A DNA stretch of 24,612 nt from Chrysochromulina tobinii (Eukaryota > Haptophyta > Prymnesiales > Chrysochromulinaceae). Positions 1 through 7,463 of this stretch are shown piece by piece. A model generated the notes under the pieces. It was not told the origin of the DNA. It saw nothing but the letters and a program-made list of their open reading frames with translations, and made no database searches. The DNA lies in the NCBI GenBank assembly GCA_001275005.1, contig JWZX01002724.1, forward strand, positions 1 through 24,612, given 5' to 3'. The stretch's first letter is position 1, and each line of letters begins with the position of its first letter. The position numbers and the translations under genes were made by a program.

Positions 1-190
1 GGGGCTGCTCACGCGCGAAATCGGTATGGACGTCGTTGAGCCGCAATTTTCAGTATTCCGAGATACAACGCGAGGGGTAGGGTTGCAATCGTTACAAAAC
101 TTACCGGCGGCGTCACAAGTTGACCCTCACCGTTGACCCTCACCGCCTCTTTCCTCGCCCGAGCGCCCGCGATTGTCCCACGAATGGCGG
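1..190. other. Window edge, no gene recognised
   Basis: No coding region is supported here. A 13 bp direct duplication (gttgaccctcacc, twice, about 118-143) sits just before the larger tandem repeat. Open frames on both strands are of the kind expected by chance in GC-rich DNA. Confidence 0.5.
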
Positions 191-690
191 CCTCACGAAT
201 ATGCCGCCCCGCCCGAGCCAATCGACGGGAGACGCGCCGCGACGCAGCCCACCGACAATCCGCGGTGCGCGCCGCCCACCTCACCGTCCGCCGCCACGCA
301 CCGTCACCGCGCCCCCGACGCGACCCGCCTTTTTGTTCCTCCGAGCTGCCGCACGACTGCCACACGAATGCCTCATGAGCCAATGCCGCCGCCCGAACCA
401 ATCGACGGGACACGCACCGCGACACAGCCCACCGACGATCCGGCGTGCGCGCGCCGCCGCCACGCACCGTCACCGCGCCCCCGACGCGACACCCACGTCC
501 ACCCGCGCCGCCCTTTTGTTCCACCCGAGCTGCCGCACGGCCTCACGAGCCAATGCCACCCGAGCCAATCGACGGGAGACGCGCCGCGACGGAGCCCACC
601 GACGATCCGGTATGCGCCGCCGCCCGCACCGCCCGCCGCCACGCACCATAACCACGCCCCCGACGCGACCCCCACGTCCACCCACGCTTC
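191..690. repeat. GC-rich tandem repeat, about three 167-180 bp units
   Basis: The phrase atcgacggga recurs at 221, 401 and 568, so the spacings are 180 and 167 bp. Each copy is followed by the same order of blocks: gcgccgcgac-type sequence, cagcccaccgac, a gcgcgccgcc block, ccgccacgcacc, cgcccccgacgcgac, and in the first two ttttgttcc and gagctgccgcac. The third copy is cut short near 690. Units differ by substitutions and by indels that are not multiples of three, which argues against a protein-coding repeat. It may be a minisatellite or small satellite block. A long plus-strand frame (173-1003) runs through it, but this is what stop-poor GC-rich repeats produce. Confidence 0.8.
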
Positions 691-1202
691 AACGAAACCC
701 ACGCCACGACGAGGCCACGCCCGCTCGCTTCCGAGCACGGCGGCGGCGCTCCGGACGAGCCGCCGCCCCACGCTAGGCCATCAGACCGCCGAGCCGATAC
801 AGTGCGGTGCACTCGGCTACACCCGTCGCCGCACCCCGCCCCTGCTCAGCACCCGTGTACCGGCGCTCGGCCGAGGCGCTCGGCACGCCTCTCCCGCGTG
901 CTCAGAGCGCCTCGGCCGAGCGGCCGTGGTTTGCGTCCTTCGTGTGACTCCGTGTGACTCGTGTGACTCCGTCTCGCAAACTTTTACCGCGTCCTGGTGC
1001 TAACACCTCATGATCACTGATCCTCTCTATGCTCTAAATATCTCAGTAGTCTCTTTCGTCTCCTCGCCCACCTCTGCGCCGCGCTCGTCGCCACACGCGT
1101 TCCGTGGCCGTGCCGCCTCGCCCCCGTCGGCCGCCTCGGCGTCGTCGGGCGCTGCGCCACCGCCGCTCGCCGCGTCCGCCGCCGCCGCCGGCCTCGCGCG
1201 GC
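691..1202. other. GC-rich spacer, no gene recognised
   Basis: This lies between the tandem repeat and the last recognisable helicase motif. There are short internal repeats, such as gtgtgactc/gtgtgactcc near 942-970 and ggcgctcggc-type words near 862-900. On the minus strand, frames continue from the helicase remnant to about 1014-1043, but they show none of the expected helicase motifs V and VI. Confidence 0.5.
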
Positions 1203-1715
1203 CGTACGCTCCGCGTGCAGCACGCCCACGCCCAGCCCGTCGTACAGGGAGCGCGTGGAAGAGCTGCATCGCCCGCTCGATGGACTGCACGAAGATGAGC
1301 AACGGCGGCCGCAGCCCCTCGCGCACCATCTGGCGCAGTGCGACGAGCTTGTCGTCCTCGCGCCCGCAGAAGACAAGCGACTGCTCCACCGTGTCCACCG
1401 CCGCGTTCACAACCACCTTGGCCAGGCAGCTCCGAGTGCACCAGGTCCTCGACCGCGGGCGGCATCGTCGCCGTGAAGAGGCAGCGCAGCACCGTCGCGC
1501 CATCGCATGCGGCGAGCACCTCGTCGCACTGCTCGAGGAACCCGGAGCTCGAGCAGCTTGTCTGCCTCGTCCAGCACCAGGTACGCGACCGACGCGAGCG
1601 TCAGCGCCCCCTTGCGCAGCAGCGACACCAGCCCCAGCCGCAGCGTGCACACCATCACGTCGTACCGGCGCCACATGCCGCTGGACGCGCCGCCGCCGTT
1701 CGCGCCGCCGACGCC

Positions 1716-1742
1716 ACCACCGCCGCCGCCGCCGCCGCCGCG
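1716..1742. repeat. CCG/CCA trinucleotide run
   Basis: A run of accaccaccgcc followed by ccg units. On the minus strand it reads as a Gly-rich tract in one frame and Arg-rich in another, inside the helicase remnant at the place where conserved helicase sequence is missing. Confidence 0.7.
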
Positions 1743-1778
1743 CTCGGCGTGAGCGCACGCGGCCGCCGCGAGCTTCTT

Positions 1779-1822
1779 GGTGAGCAGCGGCGAGCTTCTT
1801 GGTGAGCAGCGAAACCGCCTGC
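1779..1822. repeat. 22 bp tandem duplication in helicase remnant
   Basis: The word gagcttcttggtgagcagcg occurs twice in direct tandem with a period of 22 bp. 22 is one more than a multiple of three, so the duplication shifts the minus-strand helicase frame by +1. In the frame after removing one copy, the Q-motif segment would read on into the [11 protein letters not shown] segment. Confidence 0.85.
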
Positions 1823-2085
1823 ATCTGCACGCGGTTCAGCTCATGGTAGCCCGCCTCGAGCACGTTGTGCCGGAGCCACGCCGTGTCGTCCGCCGCCGAC
1901 GCAAAAAGCCGCCGCTCGACGACACTTGTGTCACTTGTCGAACCCTTGTCGAAAGCGCCGGCCCGCGTGCTGCGAGTGCGCGCGCCGCGAAGTGTGACGG
2001 CGCATTCTTGGGTGTGAATTCTAAACATTGGCTGTGAACAGTTTCCCTGTCGCATACCTGTCGCATACACTACATGTACGCGCAC

Positions 2086-2381
2086 GGGCGAACTACGTGC
2101 AACTTCGCTCTGTCGTCAGCACAGTTCAGCATACAACGTAACCCACGGGTCGGTCCATCTTTCAGAAGTACGGCTGAAGGTTGACCGCCGGTCGGCGATG
2201 GTCCGACCTCGACGGCGTCGGATTTGCGCAACAGTGATTCCATAGCGCGATTCTGGCCTCCATTGCATGTCCTGCAGGCACAAGGCGCGGCAGCTCGGGT
2301 GCTCGCGCGAGACGTCGGCGCAGAGAGGTTCTCGTGCAACTTCTCGCTGAGAAGAGAACCAAAATGGGTCAACCAACCCCT
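2086..2381. other. Spacer, nothing recognised
   Basis: This lies between the 5' side of the helicase remnant and the 3' end of AAR2, both on the minus strand. It is less GC-rich than its neighbours. Two overlapping minus-strand frames of 86-100 codons match nothing I recognise. The spacer probably holds the AAR2 3' untranslated region. Confidence 0.4.
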
Positions 2382-3578
2382 CTACAAGTCTGCGTAGACG
2401 ACGACCACTGGCTCGTCCTCCTCATCGAGAGCGCCCGCCCGTAAGGCTTCGAGGGTGAGGCCAAAGTGCGTCGCGAGGAAACCCCACAACTGGCCGAATT
2501 CGGCTTCGAGCTGCGGCCCCAGCGGCTGTCCCACGGCAAGCTCGGCGAGGTTGGCGAGCGCGTCGCGAAGGAAGTTGTCGGCGGACAGCTCGTCCTCAAA
2601 AAAGTCGCGCGGCGCAAGAGCAAGCTGAGCGCGTAGGATGCGCAGCAGCCGAGCGTACAGGCGCGGCCGATCGAGGAGTGCGGCCTCGCAATGGCACAGC
2701 AAGTGCACGCATGCCTTCCAATGCTCCAGTGCACGAAGCGACGAGATGCGCAGGAAGAGGAGGTAGGCGAGCTGCAGTTCCCCGAGGAGCGCCGCCTCCG
2801 CCGCCGCCGCCGCGGCCGCCGAACCTGCAACGTGTGTGCCGTCACCCTTCTCGCCTCCGCCTCCGCCTCCATCGCTGCTTCCTCTGCAGCCGCCGGTGCT
2901 CTCGGAGCCATAGTCGCATGCAAGCAGCTCTCGCAGCCATTCGGATCGGTCGATGTGGAATTGCGAGAGCGCGGCGCCCGTGCGCCCATGGCCGCGCTGC
3001 GTACGCTGCTTCCTCGGGTCCAGCTGCACAAAATGCGCGACGCGCGCCATCCCGTCGAAGTAGGGCTGCAAATGCTGCTGCGCTTGAATGTCGTCGCCCT
3101 CGTCATCGTCGTCGATGCCCCCTGGCATGATGAAAGTACCTGCTGGCACGCCCGCACGGCGCAACACGTCCTCGGTCACCAGGTCGCTGAGCTCGTGCCA
3201 CTGGCCCTCGGTTGCGAGCGGGTACGGCCCGAGGAAGGCATCAAGTTCCATCCGCTGCACTGCGTGCGTAAGCTGCTCGCGCATGGCCGCGTCGTCCAAG
3301 AGCTTGAGCGTCTCGGTCGGTGCATCCCAGCTCATGGCGCACGTTTCGGATGGGCGTAGTGAGACGAAAACACCGGTCTGCTCGATTTCGTTGCCACAGG
3401 TGATCATGTGCACCCCGTGAGGAGGCACCATCTTGACACCGCGGAATCGCGGACCCACGGTGTAGGAGCGCAGGTCGATGCCGAACTCGACGCCCTGTGG
3501 CACGTCGAGACAGAGCACCGTGCCACCATGCTGGCAACGTTCGAGCGCCTCCTCGCGCGAAAGCGAAAGGTTCTGCAT
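2382..3578 (-). CDS. AAR2: AAR2 family U5 snRNP assembly factor
   Basis: AAR2 holds Prp8 within an immature U5 snRNP until Brr2 replaces it in the nucleus, so it is a spliceosome biogenesis factor. The diagnostic N-terminal segment is present: TVLCLDVPQGVEFGIDLRSY and then VGPRFRGVKMVPPHGVHMI (about residues 20-58 from the chosen start). The helical C-terminal domain is also clear: LQLAYLLFLRISSLRALEHW, then LLCHCEAALLDRPRLYARLL, then APRDFFEDELSADNFL (about residues 268-337). The Met at 3578 was chosen because family members start roughly 10-20 residues before the VLCLD strand. An in-frame Met at 3635 would add 19 residues with no family resemblance. The product is about 398 residues, close to the usual 380-400. 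A Gly/Ser-rich and Ala-rich insert (about residues 225-262) separates the two domains. The gene diverges from the MGCGGSK gene at 3858. Confidence 0.92.
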   Translation of the reverse strand: MQNLSLSREEALERCQHGGTVLCLDVPQGVEFGIDLRSYTVGPRFRGVKMVPPHGVHMITCGNEIEQTGVFVSLRPSETCAMSWDAPTETLKLLDDAAMREQLTHAVQRMELDAFLGPYPLATEGQWHELSDLVTEDVLRRAGVPAGTFIMPGGIDDDDEGDDIQAQQHLQPYFDGMARVAHFVQLDPRKQRTQRGHGRTGAALSQFHIDRSEWLRELLACDYGSESTGGCRGSSDGGGGGGEKGDGTHVAGSAAAAAAAEAALLGELQLAYLLFLRISSLRALEHWKACVHLLCHCEAALLDRPRLYARLLRILRAQLALAPRDFFEDELSADNFLRDALANLAELAVGQPLGPQLEAEFGQLWGFLATHFGLTLEALRAGALDEEDEPVVVVYADL

Positions 3579-3857
3579 GCCGACGCACCAGCTGTGAACG
3601 CCGTCATTGGCGACGAACCGCGCCGCGCGCGCCACGACAGCGCGAAGTCCCTACACGGAGGCCCTCCGTACCGCTTCAAATTATGCCACATTGCATGCAC
3701 TTAAGAGGTTGGAGATCTTTTCTAAAAATGGAACACGTTGGTCCTCCCCGCAGAGTTGAAGCTCCCACTCAGGTCCTCGCGGCCACCGCCTTCTGCGCGC
3801 CGTTGCACTCGCAGCAGGCACAGGCGAAGCGGCTCGCGGCTCACTTGGTGCTCGCAA
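3579..3857. promoter_or_regulatory. Shared divergent upstream region
   Basis: This 280 bp interval separates two divergently transcribed genes, AAR2 (minus) and the ZZ-like gene (plus), so it should carry both promoters and both 5' leaders. It is inferred from gene orientation. I see no TATA box or other named element that I would defend. The 3660-3730 part is visibly AT-richer than the flanking coding sequence. Confidence 0.45.
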
Positions 3858-4799
3858 ATGGGCTGCGGCGGAAGTAAACCGGCGCAAGATGGGCAGAAGA
3901 CGATGACGCAACGCCACCACGAGCAAGTAATGCAAGAGATTGCCGTGGACAGGAACATCTGCCAAGCGTGTGGAGGATGGCTTGGGCGCAAAGCAGGCAC
4001 GAAGCCTGTTTGCACCTCCAGAGGTTGCCCAGGCTGCTTTGCCTCAATGCGGGCAGCCCCTTCGTCTAGGTGGGCAGAAGTAGAATCAGACGAAGATGTA
4101 GAAGATCAAGAGGCAGAAGAGGAGGCCGAAGAGTGGCAGAAGGTGGCCACAAGAAATGCTCAAAAAGCGGTCAACGCAGCGAAGGCCGCACAGGCGGCGG
4201 AAGCCATGAGGGAGGCAAAGGCGGCGGACGCCATGAGGGCGGCAAAGGCTGCACGGACGGAAGAGCTCTCAAAGGCGGAGAAGCAGACGTGGGTCGCGAA
4301 GTTGAGAGGACCACCCACCGAATTACTTGACAACACCGGTTTCCATCCGAACTTCAACTGCGACCGCTCGGGCATGAACCCGATCGTGGGCATTCGCTAC
4401 CATCTGCGAGGCCAGAACTACGACATTTGCCAGGCGGAGTACGACAAGCTGAACGCCAGAGAGCAGAGTGAGTACGAGGCGATTCCACCGCCCCAAGAAT
4501 TCCCCCAAGCTGAACGCATCGTCTGGACAGCTTCTGAAGAGAATACGAAGGAGAAGGCCGATGCGGCTGCCGATGCGGCCATAGCTGCAGCCATAGCGGC
4601 GGCGAAGGCAAAACGCGCGCTGCGCGAGGAAGAGGCACGCCAAGAGGTACGGCTGCGCGAGCTCGAGATGGAACGCAACGCAGAGAAGTTGCGCGAGCTC
4701 AAAAAAGCACTCCAAGTGGGCGACCCGAGGGTCAAAAGGGCGACCGAGAAGGTGAAGAAGGCGCCGGCGACGTCGGCAACGCAGGTGTCGTTTTGCTGA
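3858..4799 (+). CDS. MGCGGSK N-terminal protein with degenerate ZZ-type finger
   Basis: The 313-residue product starts MGCGGSK. Gly2 with Cys3 and Ser6 is a strong N-myristoylation signal, with likely palmitoylation, so peripheral membrane attachment is predicted. That is why the Met at 3858 is preferred over an in-frame Met at 3738. Residues 35-60 hold a Cys cluster, CxxC, then CxxxxCPGC. Residues 69-93 are acidic and residues 93-150 are an Ala/Lys/Glu coiled coil. Residues 163-196 resemble a ZZ zinc finger (HPNFNCDRSGMNPIVGIRYH, then QNYDICQAEYDKL). Two of its CxxC pairs have become CxxS and CxxE, so zinc binding is probably reduced or lost. Residues 225-300 are a second Ala-rich coiled coil. 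The exact function is unknown; a membrane-tethered adaptor is the most I would infer. Confidence 0.8.
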   Translation: MGCGGSKPAQDGQKTMTQRHHEQVMQEIAVDRNICQACGGWLGRKAGTKPVCTSRGCPGCFASMRAAPSSRWAEVESDEDVEDQEAEEEAEEWQKVATRNAQKAVNAAKAAQAAEAMREAKAADAMRAAKAARTEELSKAEKQTWVAKLRGPPTELLDNTGFHPNFNCDRSGMNPIVGIRYHLRGQNYDICQAEYDKLNAREQSEYEAIPPPQEFPQAERIVWTASEENTKEKADAAADAAIAAAIAAAKAKRALREEEARQEVRLRELEMERNAEKLRELKKALQVGDPRVKRATEKVKKAPATSATQVSFC

Positions 4800-5327
4800 C
4801 GGTCACTCACACGCACACGAACTCACGCCGCACCGGCACACAGGAGTAACACAGGAGTTGACACATGAGGGCATGAGCATGACGGACGAACGAAAGCGTG
4901 GTGTGGTGCGGTCGTACATTGACCCCTGACATTGACAGCCGGATCGGTACGCCGATCTTTTCTTTTTAACAGTCTCAGAGGCTAAGCGTGGTGCGGTCGC
5001 AGGTCGTACATTTGACAGCCGGATCGGTACGGCGTACGCCGAGGACGCTACACGCTTTTCTTTTTTATAACAGCGCTCAGTACTCAGCCGACAGACGAGA
5101 GGCTAACTGAAACGTGACGTGAAACGCACCACTAACGTACATTGGTTCAGTCTAACCGATACGGCCTAGATACGGCCATCCACATAAGAACACTAACACT
5201 GGGTCGTGGCGGGTCGTCCAACGGATGCCCTCGGGCCTCGCGTCTCGGCCTCAGCTGGGTCCGCGACGTCCTCCATCCACCCACACTCCACATTGAAAGG
5301 GCAACTACGAACCGTCGACCCACAGCG
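4800..5327. other. Convergent spacer between two 3' ends
   Basis: This 528 bp spacer lies between the stop of the ZZ-like gene (plus) and the stop of a coiled-coil gene (minus), so it holds both 3' untranslated regions. It includes an imperfect two-copy direct repeat listed separately, and pyrimidine tracts (about 4957-4967 and 5056-5066) in both copies. No gene is recognised. Confidence 0.5.
4894..5074. repeat. Two-copy imperfect direct repeat, period about 80-90 bp
   Basis: Both copies carry agcgtggtg and cggtcg, then tacatt, then the shared core ttgacagccggatcggtacg (4932-4951 and 5012-5031), then a cttttctttttt-type pyrimidine tract and aacag. The second copy has extra bases (about 5032-5055) between core and tract. 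Confidence 0.8.
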
Positions 5328-6509
5328 TCAGAGCCGAACCACTCCATGCTCATGCTCGGGCCATTCATTCATGCCCTCGGACCGGTGCTGCTTCACATGC
5401 CGCTGCCGGTTGAAGCCGAACATGCGCGAGAAAAGGTTGAGCAGCGAGTCGCTCGTGTCCAGCGTATCATCGCGCAGGGCCACTCGCGGCCCCTGCATCG
5501 CCTCGTGCACCGCACGCTGGCGCGCTTCCCAGTGCTCCTTCTCCTCGCGCCGGCGCTGCTCAGCTTCCTCCGACCGCCGGCGTACCTCGGTCGCCTCGAG
5601 CACCGCCTGCTCCTGCGTGCGCCGGCGCGCCACCTCTGCGTCCGGCCGTGCGCGCGCCACCTCTGCGTTGAGCTGCACCGCCGTCGACAGATAGAGGAGC
5701 TCCTGGTCGCGCCGGGTCGCCTTGAACTTGTTGAGCTCCTGCCGGAGCGCGTCGGCCTCGTCCCAGCGTGCATTGATGCACTGGCTCTTGGCACGCCTGA
5801 TCTTCTCGTCTGACGTGTCCGCGCGAACGCGCTGCACCTGCTTGCGGAGAGCTGCGAGGTTGGCGTCATCGATAGCCTCTTTGAGCTCCTTCAGGCCAGT
5901 ACGCATGTGCATCGTCTCGGCCTCACGCTTCAGGCGTGCTTGCTCGACAGCATCGCGGCTTTTGGCCATCTGCTCTTTCTCATGCTTCGTAAGCTGCCGG
6001 GCATGCTCTTCGTAACGCTTCTGCGACGCGGCACGAGTGGTCTTCTCATTTTCCAGGTGATGCTTGCGCGCGTCCACATCCCCACGGTGCTCACGCTGCA
6101 TTTGCTCGCGGATCGCGACGATCTGCTGCTGCTGCTGCTGCCGCTGCGAGCGCAACGTCGCTCCACGAAGGCGGTTCTTCTCTTTCAGCTCCTCACGGAG
6201 CCTCCGCAGCTCATCCTGCTCAGCTCTCTGAGCTGCCGCCTGCTTTTGCATATCGCGAACGTGCATCAGCTTTGCGAATGAGGCCATCGGCACTTCGAGT
6301 ACTGCCGGTGCCGTTGGAGGCCCAGCGAGCGTTGCTGCGGCAGGCGGGGGCGGCGTGGCGGGGGGCGGGGGCGGATCGGCAGCATCTGTTTGCTCACGCT
6401 GCATAGCGACCGATGCCGCACGCAGACGGACGGTCCCAAAATCCGAAACTGAAGAATTTTGCCATAGTGTGATGTTGTGCATGCAAACCACTCCGTTCGC
6501 GTCTACCAT
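5328..6509 (-). CDS. Long coiled-coil protein, function unknown
   Basis: The 393-residue product is not recognised as any named family. After about 35 residues there is a Pro/Ala-rich stretch (about 45-70), then a nearly continuous charged helix from about residue 78 to 340, rich in Glu, Arg, Lys, Gln and Ala. It includes a short polyglutamine run coded by 6123-6140. Residues from about 345 to the end (DTSDSLLNLFSRMFGFN) could be an amphipathic helix. Such proteins are often cytoskeletal or flagellar scaffolds, but that is only inference. The Met at 6509 is the first in frame after a TGA at 6528-6530; Met36 is a plausible alternative start. The frame directly upstream (7463-6528) is in the same phase, so the two may be parts of one gene. 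Confidence 0.7.
   Translation of the reverse strand: MVDANGVVCMHNITLWQNSSVSDFGTVRLRAASVAMQREQTDAADPPPPPATPPPPAAATLAGPPTAPAVLEVPMASFAKLMHVRDMQKQAAAQRAEQDELRRLREELKEKNRLRGATLRSQRQQQQQQIVAIREQMQREHRGDVDARKHHLENEKTTRAASQKRYEEHARQLTKHEKEQMAKSRDAVEQARLKREAETMHMRTGLKELKEAIDDANLAALRKQVQRVRADTSDEKIRRAKSQCINARWDEADALRQELNKFKATRRDQELLYLSTAVQLNAEVARARPDAEVARRRTQEQAVLEATEVRRRSEEAEQRRREEKEHWEARQRAVHEAMQGPRVALRDDTLDTSDSLLNLFSRMFGFNRQRHVKQHRSEGMNEWPEHEHGVVRL
6123..6140. repeat. CTG run (polyGln on minus strand)
   Basis: Six ctg units in the coiled-coil gene, encoding consecutive Gln residues on the minus strand. Confidence 0.85.
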
Positions 6510-6527
6510 TCTGTGCTCCCATTTGCA

Positions 6528-7463
6528 TCAATATCGCTGTTTCTGCAGGCTCAGCAATAACTGCATGTCTCGCTGCGCCCTCCCACTCTCCTCGAGGCGC
6601 GACGTGCTCGCTAATCTCGCTCGAAACACTCCCTCAGAAATCAAGCTGAAGCGGCGCATGTCCTCAGGCCTGAGCCGCTCGCCGAACGATTGCCGCGGGC
6701 CAGCCTTTGCTCTTTGAGTGTGGGTCGCCCTGGCTGTATACGGGCCCGCCTCGTGGAGGGAATCCCACCGAATCGGGGTCGGCGAGGGATTCCCAACGAA
6801 TCGGGCTCGATGTGAAAGTGCGCCTGCCCGTTTGACCTCGCCGTTCGCATATCGGTACGTACCGCGTCCTCCAGCTTTGTTGTACTCGTCCTCGTAGACG
6901 TCGGCTGCGATATTCTGGAACGTACTGAGCCCCTTCCACTTACCGGTACCGGCCTTGAGCTCCGCCGTAGCCTTGGCGATCGCCGCCTCCTCGGCCTTCA
7001 GGAGCGCAATGTGCGGGCGCGCGGAGCTCAGGTCGAGCAGGGAGTTTTCGCCCGAAGCCATCGCGTCTCGCCGCTCCCCTCGCAACGCGCCCTGTAGACT
7101 GTGCATCTTGGATTGTGGCGCGTCGATGTGATGAATGTGGCGCGTGCTCGATGTGATGAATGTGCTCGACGTCACCCCGCCCCACAAGGCCAGCTCATCA
7201 CCCTCGCGTTCCCAGCCCTGGTGCCGCACAGACGGTGGCACAGCCTCGTACGGGTGCCTTGGCGGCGCGGTGGGCTCACCATCGAGCACCGACGGGTTGA
7301 CCGCTGCTTGCCAGCTCTCTGCGGAGAAGCTCCTCCCAACATAATGGAGCTCTGCGCTCCGACGTGCACGGCGCTCTTCGCCAGCTTGTCGAATAGCAGG
7401 TCTGCTGGAGCGCGGGGCCATGTAGTGGAGCGGCGATTCGCCGCGACGACTGATTGAGGGCAT
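6528..7463 (-). CDS. Hypothetical protein upstream of coiled-coil gene
   Basis: This 311-codon open frame has no family I recognise. It includes an Ala/Glu/Lys helix (ALLKAEEAAIAKATAELKAG), then GKWKGLSTFQNIAADVYEDE and GRGTYRYANGEVKRAG, and ends in a possible helix (MQLLLSLQKQRY). Two starts are plausible: Met at 7463, or Met at 7106, which lies just past a 25 bp duplication (7124-7164) whose length is not a multiple of three. The later start would give 192 residues. The stop is a single TGA at 6528-6530. After it the same frame continues six codons to the Met of the 393-residue coiled-coil gene. The two could be one gene with an unrecognised intron near 6420-6560, where the sequence becomes AT-richer, or two adjacent genes. 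Confidence 0.55.
   Translation of the reverse strand: MPSISRRGESPLHYMAPRSSRPAIRQAGEERRARRSAELHYVGRSFSAESWQAAVNPSVLDGEPTAPPRHPYEAVPPSVRHQGWEREGDELALWGGVTSSTFITSSTRHIHHIDAPQSKMHSLQGALRGERRDAMASGENSLLDLSSARPHIALLKAEEAAIAKATAELKAGTGKWKGLSTFQNIAADVYEDEYNKAGGRGTYRYANGEVKRAGALSHRARFVGNPSPTPIRWDSLHEAGPYTARATHTQRAKAGPRQSFGERLRPEDMRRFSLISEGVFRARLASTSRLEESGRAQRDMQLLLSLQKQRY
7124..7164. repeat. 25 bp-period direct repeat
   Basis: cgatgtgatgaatgtg occurs at 7124-7139 and 7149-7164. It lies near the 5' part of the hypothetical minus-strand gene. Confidence 0.85.

Larger units (their letters stand above)
1203..2025 (-). pseudogene. Broken DDX52/Rok1-type DEAD-box RNA helicase
   Basis: The fragments are collinear with DDX52/Rok1 helicases, which act in 18S rRNA maturation in the nucleolus. 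On the minus strand in order: FRIH (near 2025); a Q-motif region [16 protein letters not shown] (about 1860-1810); [20 protein letters not shown] and [13 protein letters not shown] with the DEAD box (1661-1545); [15 protein letters not shown] and [17 protein letters not shown] with motif III as TAT (1543-1427); NAAVDTVEQ, then [18 protein letters not shown] (to 1249); and [15 protein letters not shown] (to 1203). The reading frame changes four times, always +1: at a 22 bp tandem duplication (about 1779-1822) and at single extra C residues near 1544, 1426 and 1248. Motif I (GxGKT) and motif Ia are missing between the Q motif and the DEAD segment, where a Gly-rich run sits instead. Motifs V and VI are also missing. 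This is most likely a pseudogene. Heavily frameshifted expression or assembly indels would explain the shifts, but not the missing motifs. Confidence 0.82.

Noticed and set aside
173-1003. A 276-codon plus-strand open frame through the tandem repeat
   Set aside because: The repeat units change length by non-multiples of three, and the product is Pro/Arg/Ala/His-rich without family features. GC-rich DNA is poor in stop codons.
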